From NCBI RefSeq assembly GCF_000154845.1, contig NZ_DS981428.1:35962-99961 (forward strand): a stretch of DNA of 64,000 nt, read 5' to 3'. Position numbers and translations under genes: made by a program. Positions 18,959 through 29,600 of this stretch are shown here, in pieces; positions within the stretch are counted from its first letter, which is position 1; the number at the start of each line of letters is the position of its first letter. The DNA comes from Phocaeicola coprocola DSM 17136 (GTDB taxonomy: Bacteria > Bacteroidota > Bacteroidia > Bacteroidales > Bacteroidaceae). The notes below the pieces were generated by a model, which was given only the letters and a program-made list of their open reading frames with translations, made no database searches and was not told the DNA's origin.

Positions 18959-19130
18959 GAGGCTCAAAATGAAGTACAAAAGTAAAAATCTTATAGATTA
19001 AAACTTCGCAATAAAAAACTCCTGCTTTAACCCTTATTTATTACAATTATAGGACTAAAGGCAGGAGATTTTTTATGTTGCGGCTTATAGATTGTAAGTA
19101 AACTTATCTCTGTTTTTTATTTTGAGCCTC
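18959..19130. repeat. 172-bp palindromic element with 12-bp terminal inverted repeats
   Basis: The ends are GAGGCTCAAAAT (18959-18970) and ATTTTGAGCCTC (19119-19130). Inside, a second nested stem CTCCTGC...GCAGGAG flanks AT-rich loops, and further imperfect complementarity connects the arms (ACTTCGCAATAAAAAA with the inverse of TTTTTTATGTTGCGG). It has no ORF and no obvious target duplication. It lies between the convergent GH105 and HTCS genes and could act as terminator for both or be a non-autonomous mobile element. Confidence 0.6.
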
Positions 19131-19195
19131 ATCTCCAAAGAGTCTTTTCCAGTTTTAATAATTTAGCTTAATACTAGAAAAAGTGATAGAATAAA

Positions 19196-22100
19196 CTATT
19201 TCTCTTTCTCCCCTCTCAAATAAGATGACGGAGGTACTCCAAACTGAGCTTTAAAGCACTTACTGAAATAGAACGGATCATTCATTCCTATCTGATAAGT
19301 CACTTCTGCAACTGTATATTTACCTTCAGCCAAGAGTTCAACCGCTTTTTTCATACGCATAACTCGTATGTATTCATTCGGCGAATATCCTGTCACACCT
19401 TTTACCTTACGATAAAAGACAGTTCGGCCAAGTCCCATAATTGAAGTAAATTCATCAATTGTAAAATCCGGATCCGACAAATGCTCTCCTAAAGTTTCAG
19501 CCAATTTATCGGCAAACTCCTTATCACGGTCTGTTGTACAAATAGCCGGACGTACAGCATGAGGATCTTTTGAGAACTTTTCCCGCAAGCGGTCGCGCTG
19601 TTCTATCAGTTTAAATACCCGGGCGCGCAACAGACTGCTACTGAAAGGTTTCGTTATATATGCATCGGCTCCAGCCTCAACACCTTCCAGATGTTTTTCC
19701 TGAGAATTAAGAGCTGTCAGTAAAATAATAGGTATATGACTGGTATTAAAATCATTTTTCAATTTACGCGTCAGTTCAAACCCTGAACATCCGGGCATTA
19801 AAACGTCACTTATTATCAAATCCGCATCATAAACTTTCGCACGTTCCAGTCCGGAAGTTCCGTCAGATTCTGCTACCACTTCAAAATAAGGGCTTAGCTC
19901 CTCTTTCAAAAACTCACGTACATCATTATCATCTTCTACAATCAAAATCTTACGCTTATTAAGTGGCTCCGTTGAGGTGTTCTTTTCGTTTTTCTCATCT
20001 TCCGATACCTCCCAACTATCCTCTGCCTGGTGTGCTTTTTCAGCTTCTATCTCTTCTTTCAGCAAAGCATTGTCAGGTATAAGAAAATCCTTACCCTCAT
20101 ATACGGAAGCATCTGTTGGAAGCACAACTGTAAACACAGAACCGCCACCTGGATTTTCTGCATATGATATCGTACCTTTGTGTACTTGTACCAGTTCATG
20201 GGTAAGGTGTAAACCTACCCCCATACTGCTGCTTGAAAAACTGCTCTGCATAAAACGTTTGAACAGCTCTCCACGCTTTTCTACGGGAATACCTACTCCC
20301 GTATCGATTACTTTCATTATCAGTTTATGATTCGCTTCGTCAACAGATACACTAAATTCAATTCTCTTATTAGAAGGAGTGTATTTAAATGCATTCGACA
20401 ATAAATTATAGGCTACTTTATCAATATTACTTTTATCGATAAACATTTTATACGTTGACACAGAAGGAGAAAACACATACTCCATATTTTTCGACTCAGC
20501 AGCATCCTTGAAAATCAGATAAATTTCACGCAGAAATGCTATCACATCTGTTTCTTCAAGCGATAAACTTAACTTGTTATTCTGCATTTTGCGGAACTCA
20601 AGCAACTGATTAATAAGCCGCAGCATGCGTTGTGTACTTTTATCCATTACACGGACAGCTCCTACCATATCAGCAGGGATTTTCTTGGCACGATGAATAC
20701 GTTCCAAAGCCCCCTGTATCAGAGTCAGAGGTGTACGGAACTCATGCGATATATTGGTAAAAAACATCAGTTTATACTCTGTCAGCTGTTCTTCTACCTT
20801 AATTTTATTACGTAGAGTATTCATCTTCGATATTATTCGATAAGCCGCATATAAAACAGCTATACTCAATAGCACATAAATCAGCATTGCCCATGTCGTT
20901 TTCCAGAATGGAGGAACAACTATGATTTTCAAGACAGACTCATCCGACCATGTACCAGCTGTATTCCTTGCCTTTACATGAAGATGATAGGATCCTGGAG
21001 GCAGATTCTTGTAAGCTGCAAAATTCAAAGAAGAAGGAGCACTCCAAGTATCGTCATATCCTTCCAGTTTGTAAGCAAACTTCGACAATCCAGCATCTGA
21101 ATAGTTGAATGTAGAAAATTCAATCACAAACGAATTTTGGTCATAATTCAACCGGACAGACTCTGCATAAGCCAATGAAGCTTCCAATGGAGAATCCTTA
21201 TCTCCCGGAATGACTGATATACCATTCAGTTTCAAATCCGTAAAAGTAACTTGCATAGGAGTATCTTTCACCGAAACATGCTTTGGGTCTACAATAACAA
21301 TACCTTGTCCTGTACCCAATGCCAGACGTCCGTCTTGCAGCTTCAGAACACTGTTTTCACTATATACATTACCCAATATATAATCGGAAAAAAGATAATT
21401 TTCGAATGTAACAGTTTCCGGATTAAAACAAGACAAGCCATATTCAGTAGAAACCCATATCATCCCCTTATCATCTTCAATTAGGGCCTGTACCATACTG
21501 CTTACCAGCCCATCTTGTGAAGTATAATGAGTAAACTCCAGCTTATCGTAATTATGACCGACAACAGACATACCAAATCCAGCTCCCGACTCAGCCAGCC
21601 ACATATGTCCTTTCCGGTCACGTATTATCGCACGGATATCATTACTTTGCAAATCACCACTTTCCAACGAATAATGTTTATAGGCTTCCGGATCTGCAAT
21701 AAGTTTATCCGGATCAAAGACAAATATACCTTCACTTGATCCGACCCATATCCATCCGTTGCTGTCCTCACACAACGTACGGGTTTCCCGCTGTCCGTTA
21801 GTACGAGTAAAGAAATGGCGGAACTCATACTTTCCATCCTGCGCAGGAACAGCCAGATTCAAACCTCCACCGAACGTACCTATCCACATACGACCTTTAC
21901 GGTCTTTCAACATACAAAAGACATTATCCGATGAAAGCGACTTATCATTCAATTTATCATACCGATATTTTACATCTCCAATCCATACGCCTTCACCACG
22001 GGTAGCAATCCACAGATTCCCTTCATTGTCTTCACAAACAGCATAAGTATTTATATCATGATGAAATTTCTTTTTCTGAATCTCCAGCTTTGCATCATAA

Positions 22101-23479
22101 ATATATAAACCGCCACTACGTGTACCTACCCAGATATCTCCATCAGAAGTAGAAGCAATCATACGCACCGTATTCGAGCGGTCGGCCATAGAATCTTTTT
22201 CGGGATACACACGTGATGCGCCTTCATTCAATACACTCAACTTAGATATACCCGCAAATTCAGAACTTACCCAGACACTTCCCGACCGGTCTTCCATCAG
22301 ACATTGCAGATAATTGGAAGCCAATAGAGAAGAGATACCCGAATCGGATGTAAAATGCTGTATGCTTTCCGTAGCCGGATCATAAGCAAACAGTCCGTTG
22401 CCATATGTAGAAATCCAGATAATCCCTCGGCTGTCGTGCACAATGTAATATCGTTCCTTATCAATGAATCCAAGCTTGTCATAAGGCATTACCGAGAACA
22501 CTTTCTTTTCTCCTGTATCCGATTTTATATAATACAAATTACCAGTACGGTTATATACCCAATAATCTCCTTTATCATCTTTTTTAACCTGTCCTTCAGG
22601 AATATTATAGTATGCCGGAGCAGACTCAACCTTAAAAGTCTTCATATCCAGACACAGCGTACCTTCTGAGGTCAAGATATACTGTTTCTGACCAATCCGA
22701 AAAAGTCCGGTCATCGCCCATTTTTTTGTTTTACGAGGAAGGCTTCCCAAAGATTTCAGTTTTCCGTCTGTCTGAAAGTAAAACAAATCACCTTCTGATG
22801 TCACAAAAACAAGATTATCCTCGTAAAACATAGCCTTCCAATACGAATGAGATTCATCTACCGCCACCAGCTTGTTATCTTTCCAATAATAAACACCTTG
22901 CTGTGTTCCTATCCATACTCTATCTCCGTGCTGACGGATAAAATGAACATTGTTGCTCTTCAAAGAGCCATTTTGTACGGTAAATGATGTAGAAGTGAAA
23001 CGACCATCCTGATAGGTCACACGGCGACATCCGTGAGAAGCTCCCCATAGCCACACAGCTTCTTCTGTTATAAAAAAGCCACGATAATGATCCTGATATT
23101 CTCCGCAACCGGTAAAATCGACAAAACAGTCATGCCTTAAATCATAACAGCTGATTAAATCGGCTGTCGTTGTAATCCACAAAAAACCATTCTGATCCTC
23201 TTCCAGCACCTTCACCCGATGGTCTGCCAGAGAAATCTTTTTCGATTTCTGAGGACGAAAGGTGATAAGAGAATTACCGTCATAACGATTCAAGCCATTC
23301 AGTGTGGCCATCCAGATAAACCCTTTACTATCTTGATAAATATAACGCACAGAATTGTTTGCAAGTCCATCAGCAGTAGTCAGTCGTTCGCTGCGAAGTT
23401 CGATTGCAGCCTTCGCCGAAAATGACGACAACAACAAACAGCCCAACCAGCATAGTATCCAAATCTTTTGGTTTTTCAT
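19196..23479 (-). CDS. Hybrid two-component system regulator (HTCS) of the PUL
   Basis: 1427 residues from the ATG at 23479; the signal peptide MKNQKIWILCWLGCLLL shows this start is better than an ATG 24 codons earlier. Order: periplasmic propeller of repeated blades such as YIYQDSKGFIWMATLNGLNRY (about 25-740), Y_Y_Y domain (about 745-850), one membrane helix (about 862-884), histidine kinase with SHEFRTPLTL (near 914) and DTGVGIP/GVGLHL ATP lid, receiver with phosphoacceptor Asp in LIISDVLMPG (near 1223), and AraC-type DNA-binding domain (about 1320-1425). Such one-protein regulators sense imported oligosaccharides in the periplasm and activate their PUL. It is the only regulator in the locus and is divergent from the GH106 gene. 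Confidence 0.97.
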   Translation of the reverse strand: MKNQKIWILCWLGCLLLSSFSAKAAIELRSERLTTADGLANNSVRYIYQDSKGFIWMATLNGLNRYDGNSLITFRPQKSKKISLADHRVKVLEEDQNGFLWITTTADLISCYDLRHDCFVDFTGCGEYQDHYRGFFITEEAVWLWGASHGCRRVTYQDGRFTSTSFTVQNGSLKSNNVHFIRQHGDRVWIGTQQGVYYWKDNKLVAVDESHSYWKAMFYEDNLVFVTSEGDLFYFQTDGKLKSLGSLPRKTKKWAMTGLFRIGQKQYILTSEGTLCLDMKTFKVESAPAYYNIPEGQVKKDDKGDYWVYNRTGNLYYIKSDTGEKKVFSVMPYDKLGFIDKERYYIVHDSRGIIWISTYGNGLFAYDPATESIQHFTSDSGISSLLASNYLQCLMEDRSGSVWVSSEFAGISKLSVLNEGASRVYPEKDSMADRSNTVRMIASTSDGDIWVGTRSGGLYIYDAKLEIQKKKFHHDINTYAVCEDNEGNLWIATRGEGVWIGDVKYRYDKLNDKSLSSDNVFCMLKDRKGRMWIGTFGGGLNLAVPAQDGKYEFRHFFTRTNGQRETRTLCEDSNGWIWVGSSEGIFVFDPDKLIADPEAYKHYSLESGDLQSNDIRAIIRDRKGHMWLAESGAGFGMSVVGHNYDKLEFTHYTSQDGLVSSMVQALIEDDKGMIWVSTEYGLSCFNPETVTFENYLFSDYILGNVYSENSVLKLQDGRLALGTGQGIVIVDPKHVSVKDTPMQVTFTDLKLNGISVIPGDKDSPLEASLAYAESVRLNYDQNSFVIEFSTFNYSDAGLSKFAYKLEGYDDTWSAPSSLNFAAYKNLPPGSYHLHVKARNTAGTWSDESVLKIIVVPPFWKTTWAMLIYVLLSIAVLYAAYRIISKMNTLRNKIKVEEQLTEYKLMFFTNISHEFRTPLTLIQGALERIHRAKKIPADMVGAVRVMDKSTQRMLRLINQLLEFRKMQNNKLSLSLEETDVIAFLREIYLIFKDAAESKNMEYVFSPSVSTYKMFIDKSNIDKVAYNLLSNAFKYTPSNKRIEFSVSVDEANHKLIMKVIDTGVGIPVEKRGELFKRFMQSSFSSSSMGVGLHLTHELVQVHKGTISYAENPGGGSVFTVVLPTDASVYEGKDFLIPDNALLKEEIEAEKAHQAEDSWEVSEDEKNEKNTSTEPLNKRKILIVEDDNDVREFLKEELSPYFEVVAESDGTSGLERAKVYDADLIISDVLMPGCSGFELTRKLKNDFNTSHIPIILLTALNSQEKHLEGVEAGADAYITKPFSSSLLRARVFKLIEQRDRLREKFSKDPHAVRPAICTTDRDKEFADKLAETLGEHLSDPDFTIDEFTSIMGLGRTVFYRKVKGVTGYSPNEYIRVMRMKKAVELLAEGKYTVAEVTYQIGMNDPFYFSKCFKAQFGVPPSSYLRGEKEK

Positions 23480-23596
23480 ACAGTATAAAAACAAATGTTT
23501 CTTGATGCAATTAACTAAGCACAAAATTACAAGAAAGATAAAACATAGCAAACAGAATCACACATCTTAGGTACGGTTTATACAATATTCTAGGAA

Positions 23597-23623
23597 TATG
23601 TACTTTTGTACATTGAATTATAT
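23597..23623 (+). promoter_or_regulatory. GTAC-type candidate HTCS site upstream of GH106
   Basis: Two GTAC cores (23600-23603 and 23608-23611) lie 65-76 bp before the GH106 ATG, followed by ATTGAATTATAT. The mirror image resembles the repeats upstream of susC. A further GTACGGTTTATAC lies at about 23572. Confidence 0.4.
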
Positions 23624-23675
23624 CAACAAAGCCCTTAATTTTGTTTCATCAAGACAAACCAATCATAAAATACCA

Positions 23676-26447
23676 ATGAAAAAGAAAGACATACTGACAG
23701 CTCTATTGCTATTAGGAAGTACTGTACAAGCACAAAACTGGCCCGAAATAAAGCCTGAAGCACGACCGGGAAGCCGATGGTGGTGGATGGGAAGTGCAGT
23801 CGATCAAAAGGGACTTGCATACAATCTTCACAAATACGGTACAGCCGGAATAGGCAGTCTGGAAATAACGCCTATCTATGGTGTAAAGGGAAACGAACAG
23901 CGAGATATCCCGTTTTTGTCATCCCGATGGATGGAAATGTACCAATACACCCAAGACGAAGCACAGAAGAACGGCATCGACATCGATATGAATACCGGAA
24001 CGGGATGGCCATTCGGAGGACCGGAAATCACATTGGAACACGCGGCTACCCGAGCTATATTCGAGCAATATACTGTAACGGGGGGTAAGAAGATAGAACA
24101 ACAAATAGAGATTACATCTCCCAAGGAACAAAAGCAACGTGAATTTGCCCAATTAAGTAGACTGATGGCTTATGCTGAAGACGGAACATGTCTGAACCTG
24201 ACATCGAAAGTAAAAAACGGCAAGCTCGAATGGAATGCTCCGAAAGGTGAATGGAAACTGATTGCTTTGTTCGTAGGCAAAACGCTTCAAAAAGTAAAAC
24301 GTGCTGCTCCTGGCGGAGAAGGTTATGTAATGGACCACATGAATCCGGAGGCTGTAAAAGAATATTTCACCAAATTCGACCGCGCTTTCAAACAGAACAA
24401 AGCAACCTATCCGCGTACATTCTTTAATGATTCATACGAAGTGTATAAGGCAGACTGGACTCCTCACCTGCTGGAAGAATTCGAACGCCGCAGGGGCTAT
24501 AAACTCGAAGAGCACTTTCCTGAGTTTCTGGATGCTTCACGTCCGGAAGCAACTCGCCGTATCGTGTCCGATTATCGTGAAACTGTCAGTGAAATGCTGA
24601 TAGACAATTTTACGACCCAATGGACAAAATGGGCTCACAAACACGGTAGCACAACTCGCAATCAGGCACATGGTTCTCCGGCCAATCTGATAGATACGTA
24701 TGCTTCGGTCGACATTCCTGAATGTGAAGGATTCGGTCTGACAGACTTTCACATCAAAGGGCTGCGCAAAGACTCCCTCACCCGACCGAATTTTTCGGAT
24801 ATTTCGATGCTGAAATATGCGTCCTCGGCTGCACACATAGCCGGCAAGCCTTATACTTCTTCGGAAACATTTACCTGGCTGACGGAACATTTCCGTACTT
24901 CTCTCTCACAGTGTAAACCGGATATGGACCTGATGTTCGTATCGGGAGTCAATCACATGTTCTTTCACGGGACACCATATTCGCCACAAGATGTGGCATG
25001 GCCTGGATGGTTGTTCTACGCAAGCATCAATATGTCGCCTACCAATAGTATCTGGCGTGACGCACCTGCATTTTTTGAATACATAACCCGCTGCCAGTCT
25101 TTTCTGCAAATGGGACAACCCGATAATGATTTTCTGGTTTATCTGCCCATATACGATTTATGGGACGAACTTCCGGGACGACTTGTTTCGTTCGACATCC
25201 ATAAAATGGACCGGTACGCCCCGAAGTTTATCAAGACCATCCAGACAATTATTGCCGGAGGATATGATGTAGACTATATCTCTGATGCTTTCATCAAGAC
25301 GACACGTTGTGCAGACAATCAGCTCGTCACCAGCGGAGGCACGCACTATAAAGCACTCATTGTTCCTGCCGCCCGACTAATGCCTGCCGCCACACTCAAG
25401 AAACTGGTAGAACTGGCTCGTCAGGGTGCAACCGTGATTTTTGTAGAACAATATCCCGAAGATACTCCGGGATACAATCGTCTGAAACAAAACCGCGCCG
25501 CTTTCATAAACATCACCGGACAACTTCCTGACGTCGATTCCTTTACACATACACAGACATTCATACTCGGAAAAGGACGCATCATTGTCGGTTCCGACTA
25601 TCAGCAGGTACTGGCACAGACGGGAACAGCCTCAGAAGAGTTGAAAACACGATGTGGACTTCAGTTTATCCGCCGCTCGAATCCCGAAGGGCATCATTAT
25701 TTTGTTTCGTGTCTGCAAAACAAAGATATAGACGAATGGGTTACACTGAATGTTCCCGAAACGACTGCCATGTTCTTCAATCCGATGAACGGAGAAAGAG
25801 GCAAGGCACAAAGCCGGATAGAAAACGGGAAATTGCAGGTCCGTCTGCAACTGAAATCGGGGGAAAGCCTCATCATTCAGACATTCGACAAGTCACTGGA
25901 CGAAGAACCAGCGTGGAATTATCCCGAAGAACAGACATACAGCCTGAGTCTAGACCACGGATGGAAACTGGAATTCGTAGAAAGCATACCAGCTATAAAC
26001 GGTCAGTTTGACATAGACTCTCCCACATCATGGACAGAACTGGAACAACCGGAAGCTAAAATCAATATGGGAACCGGCCGCTACTCCATCGAAATAAACA
26101 TGCCTTCCATGGAAGCTGACGACTGGATACTGGATTTAGGTGACGTACGCGAGAGTGCGCGTGTACGTATTAATGGAAACGATGCTGGCATAGTCTGGGC
26201 AGTTCCATTCCGGTTAAAGGTCGGAAAATGGCTAAAACCAGGAAAGAACCGGATAGAAGTCGAAGTAACCAATCTGCCAGCCAACCGTATCGCTGATATG
26301 GATCGCAAGCATATAGAATGGCGTATCTTTAAGGATATCAATATGGCAAAGCTGAACTACGTAAAAGGCGACTACAAAAACTGGGATACAATGTCTTCCG
26401 GTCTTAACGGGAATATACGCTTAATACCAGTAAGTTACAAGGAGTAA
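23676..26447 (+). CDS. GH106 alpha-L-rhamnosidase
   Basis: 923-residue exported enzyme that removes terminal alpha-L-rhamnose from pectic or other rhamnosides. The ATG at 23676 gives a clean signal peptide (KKKDILTALLLLGSTVQA); the in-frame sequence further up is promoter DNA. Family features: PGSRWWWMGSAVDQKG (near 35), GIGSLEITPIYGVKG, MNTGTGWPFGGPEIT, FFNDSYEVYKADWT and the ETFTWLTEHF block in the TIM-barrel core, then a C-terminal galactose-binding-like domain (YSIEINMPS, DLGDVRESARVRING, LKPGKNRIEVEVTNL). It is divergent from the HTCS and convergent with the 1087-residue gene. Confidence 0.92.
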   Translation: MKKKDILTALLLLGSTVQAQNWPEIKPEARPGSRWWWMGSAVDQKGLAYNLHKYGTAGIGSLEITPIYGVKGNEQRDIPFLSSRWMEMYQYTQDEAQKNGIDIDMNTGTGWPFGGPEITLEHAATRAIFEQYTVTGGKKIEQQIEITSPKEQKQREFAQLSRLMAYAEDGTCLNLTSKVKNGKLEWNAPKGEWKLIALFVGKTLQKVKRAAPGGEGYVMDHMNPEAVKEYFTKFDRAFKQNKATYPRTFFNDSYEVYKADWTPHLLEEFERRRGYKLEEHFPEFLDASRPEATRRIVSDYRETVSEMLIDNFTTQWTKWAHKHGSTTRNQAHGSPANLIDTYASVDIPECEGFGLTDFHIKGLRKDSLTRPNFSDISMLKYASSAAHIAGKPYTSSETFTWLTEHFRTSLSQCKPDMDLMFVSGVNHMFFHGTPYSPQDVAWPGWLFYASINMSPTNSIWRDAPAFFEYITRCQSFLQMGQPDNDFLVYLPIYDLWDELPGRLVSFDIHKMDRYAPKFIKTIQTIIAGGYDVDYISDAFIKTTRCADNQLVTSGGTHYKALIVPAARLMPAATLKKLVELARQGATVIFVEQYPEDTPGYNRLKQNRAAFINITGQLPDVDSFTHTQTFILGKGRIIVGSDYQQVLAQTGTASEELKTRCGLQFIRRSNPEGHHYFVSCLQNKDIDEWVTLNVPETTAMFFNPMNGERGKAQSRIENGKLQVRLQLKSGESLIIQTFDKSLDEEPAWNYPEEQTYSLSLDHGWKLEFVESIPAINGQFDIDSPTSWTELEQPEAKINMGTGRYSIEINMPSMEADDWILDLGDVRESARVRINGNDAGIVWAVPFRLKVGKWLKPGKNRIEVEVTNLPANRIADMDRKHIEWRIFKDINMAKLNYVKGDYKNWDTMSSGLNGNIRLIPVSYKE

Positions 26448-26542
26448 AAGCCGTTTTACCGGATAGTAAAACTCAACGTTCAGCAAGGAACAAAAAGGCT
26501 TCAGCAAGTTTCTTTTAAAATATGCTCAAATTTCAGCCGGAA

Positions 26543-26640
26543 TTTGTACAACACATAAAAAACATTTGTACAAACTTCCGGCATTTTTGTACAGAAATAA
26601 AAAAAACATCAGCATGTTTTCACATAAACATGCTGATGTT
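26543..26640. repeat. Dispersed intergenic repeat, copy C
   Basis: TTTGTACA occurs at 26543, TTTGTAC at 26565 and TTTTGTACA at 26585. The last two are 13 nt apart, exactly as in copy B, and the tail GAAATAAAAAAAACATC aligns with copy A. An upstream CTTCAGCAAG (near 26500) is also shared with copy A. The tail overlaps a terminator. Confidence 0.5.
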
Positions 26641-26643
26641 TTT
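26602..26643. terminator. Bidirectional terminator between GH106 and the 1087-residue gene
   Basis: AAAAACATCAGCATGTTT pairs perfectly with AAACATGCTGATGTTTTT (18 bp, 6-nt loop) between convergent genes. Confidence 0.92.
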
Positions 26644-26668
26644 ATCCACTTATGGGCAGATTCTCTTT

Positions 26669-29600
26669 CTATCGTTGTAAAGTAACTCCCATCAGCCCGA
26701 TAACTACGTCATTGGCAAGAGTTTCAAGGGTAAGCGATTCAAGCGTTTTTTCCGGATCGAGCGACATATCCAGCAGGACTCCTGCTCCGCCTTCTATCTC
26801 ACGACCGTACACGCCCGTTATACCTAACTCTTTTCCCAGGTCACGACTTACTTTTCCGGTTCTCAGATGTAAGCGATACGGACGAGGTTCAGGCACTGTA
26901 AATGCTTTTCCATCTACATAAAAATCCTGTTCTATCGGACACCAGTTATCCGGATTAGTCAGAGTCAGTTCGGTATACGTACCGTCGGTATAACGCACTT
27001 TCAGCACCCCATTTGCAATGTGACACTGCATATGATTGGTACTTCCGGCAAGCAACAAATACGCATGCGACGCTTTTCCTGCAAGCGGAATACAAATACT
27101 GTCTGGATAATTGTCCCACAAAGAAGTAAATGCAATATTATTCCCTTCTTTCATCAGGCGGAACGGAACACCCAGCGAAGTATTAAACCGGTTGTCACGA
27201 ACCAGATTCCGCAATCCACTGTCGTCAATCGAAGCGCTCAGCAGCGGATGACACCACTCCCCTATACCCTGCACAGGAAGCTGCAAGGTAGTATACGGAG
27301 AACGCGGAGAGAAATATTGTTCACGGAAAATAGATGTAACCGAATCGTTCAAGTATTTATCCATATCAATCATGCGACAGGCAGATGTATTCACCTCCGA
27401 GAAATCCTCTCTCGCTGCAACATAAGGAGACTGGATAAAGACATTTACCAGTTGCCACCAGTCCATATCTCCTTGTCGGGTACGGACAAAGAAAGTATGA
27501 TGTCCTTCTACCCCCTTATTTATGTTTGTGCTGTAACTGTTTCCTTCAATCGTTGTAGATGCTGAAACACCCTGCGGATCGTAAATTTCACACAGTTGGA
27601 TTCCCTGAGGCGCGCGAAGTGAAATCTGTCCACCGGCATCAACGTTCAGTTCTCCGGCAACAAGTGTCTGCAAAGGCTTTCCTTTCCAACGAATAGTTAT
27701 TTCGGCATTTTCCGTTTCGGAAGCTACCACGAGTAATTCCGGACTGCCACTTGCTGCATCAACCAAACTCCAGTCCGCTTTCTTTCCGTTCACTTCAACC
27801 GAAGCCACTTTCTCGCGAACAGCCTTTATCCGAAGTCCGATTTCTAATGGTTTACCGAAACGCTGGGTAATTTGATAAGTATCTGCATCTTTTTCTCTTG
27901 AGAAATGATAGGTCACATCCGGCGTTGCAAGCGATGCTTTCTTCCAGTCGGACGGGAATCCCGGACGGATACCCAGCCTGTCGTTCATCAAATCGGGCAA
28001 AATACCATACACTCCCTGAATCATAACACGTGAAGCAACTCCTACAGGATCGCCAAAATCACGGTAACATTCCCCACGGGCAGCATCGTAAAAACTAATC
28101 TGCCCGAAGTTTCCGGGACTGTCGCCCAGATACATGCCATCGAGAACAGAGCTTTTCAATAGTTTATATCCCTCATCAGAACGACCTGCCTGAAAATAAG
28201 CAAGAGCCGTATGCATCACTTCGGCAAAGGCTACATTGTTGATACTCCACGAATAAGGCAGCCAGTTGGTGGTAGAGATTGTAGCATAACCTTCATCCTT
28301 CAGTCCCTTTCCTTCAACCGGAATATGAGGAATCTGCGTATCGACATACCGTGTTGCCTGATAAGCCTGAAACGGATTAGCCGTTTCGCTGTCCAACGCA
28401 TGATAAATCGTCCAGACTCCCGCACTCTCATGCAAACGCTTGTGTCCCATGAAATCCTGATATTCCGCCCAATGACCTTTATCAGACAACCATAAACATT
28501 TATTCATTGCAGCCAGAATACGGTCAGCCTCTTTCTGATACGGTTCCGGATTCTCCCCTATCTTACGGGCTATTTCCGCAACCATCTTATTGGCACGATA
28601 GTTATAGGCAGACGAATGCGTCACTGCTCCACTGTTATAATACAAGGCATCGCTCGCCCAGATACAGGCATACGCATCATACAAGCCGTCATTGTCGGGG
28701 TCATAATTCAGTTTCTCCCAGGCAAGATGACGAGTTATGACCGGCCACATCTGGCGGGCATAATCCAAATCACCTGTCCAGTTGAAATGCCACAACAGTT
28801 CATCGATATAACATAAGTTCATGTCATAGTGATGCATCTGATTGTTTCGACGTGGATTACGACAAATATATCCGTTACTATACTGAGGAGTTCCCCATTT
28901 TTTGACAGAACGTGCCAGATGCAAAGCAGAATCCTGTGTCGGATGCGGAATCGTATTGGGTACATCGGTCACCTGACTGGCAGCATAAGCATCGAAATGC
29001 TTACGGGCACGGTCGTGCCATCCCAAAGCATCTCCCGTATAAGCAGCACGCCATCCGCTTAGCGGCATGCGCCATCCTACCGCTCCATGAAGCCAGACCT
29101 GCCCGTCCCAAATACCATCGGCAGCAACAGCCAGTGCTCCGCCCAGCGTATTGAAATAAGGATCGGGAGTAGTAAAACGGATACGCGAAGCCAGTGCCTT
29201 TCGAGCATCCTCAGCTTTCTGATACAAACGTCTTCCCTCATCAAGCGGAACAAGCTTCAAATCCAGATTTTCCAAAACCAGATAAGCCTCATCTGTCAAC
29301 GGTAAATCGTACTCTCTCTGCTTTTGAGGCTTTTCGGGGGCTTCGAAACATCCAGGAGGATCGGCTCCCATATCACCGTTACGACTCAGTTTCTTCGCCC
29401 GGATTTCAGAGATAAAACAACGCAAAACCATATCCTCCGCCAAATCTTTCGCTGAGAATTTCCAGACAGCTCCGTCAGCATCCGGAAAAGCCAATACGGA
29501 CACAGAGAGCGTTCCTTTTCCTAAAGCCGCATCTTTCAGTAGATACGTACGTCGGCCGGCAGTATATCTGGCTTCACAAAATTCAATTGAATCGAGAGCG

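Noticed and set aside
23479..23551. Longer HTCS start at 23551
   Set aside because: The extra 24 residues are a second hydrophobic stretch ahead of a good signal peptide, and they cover the upstream promoter region.
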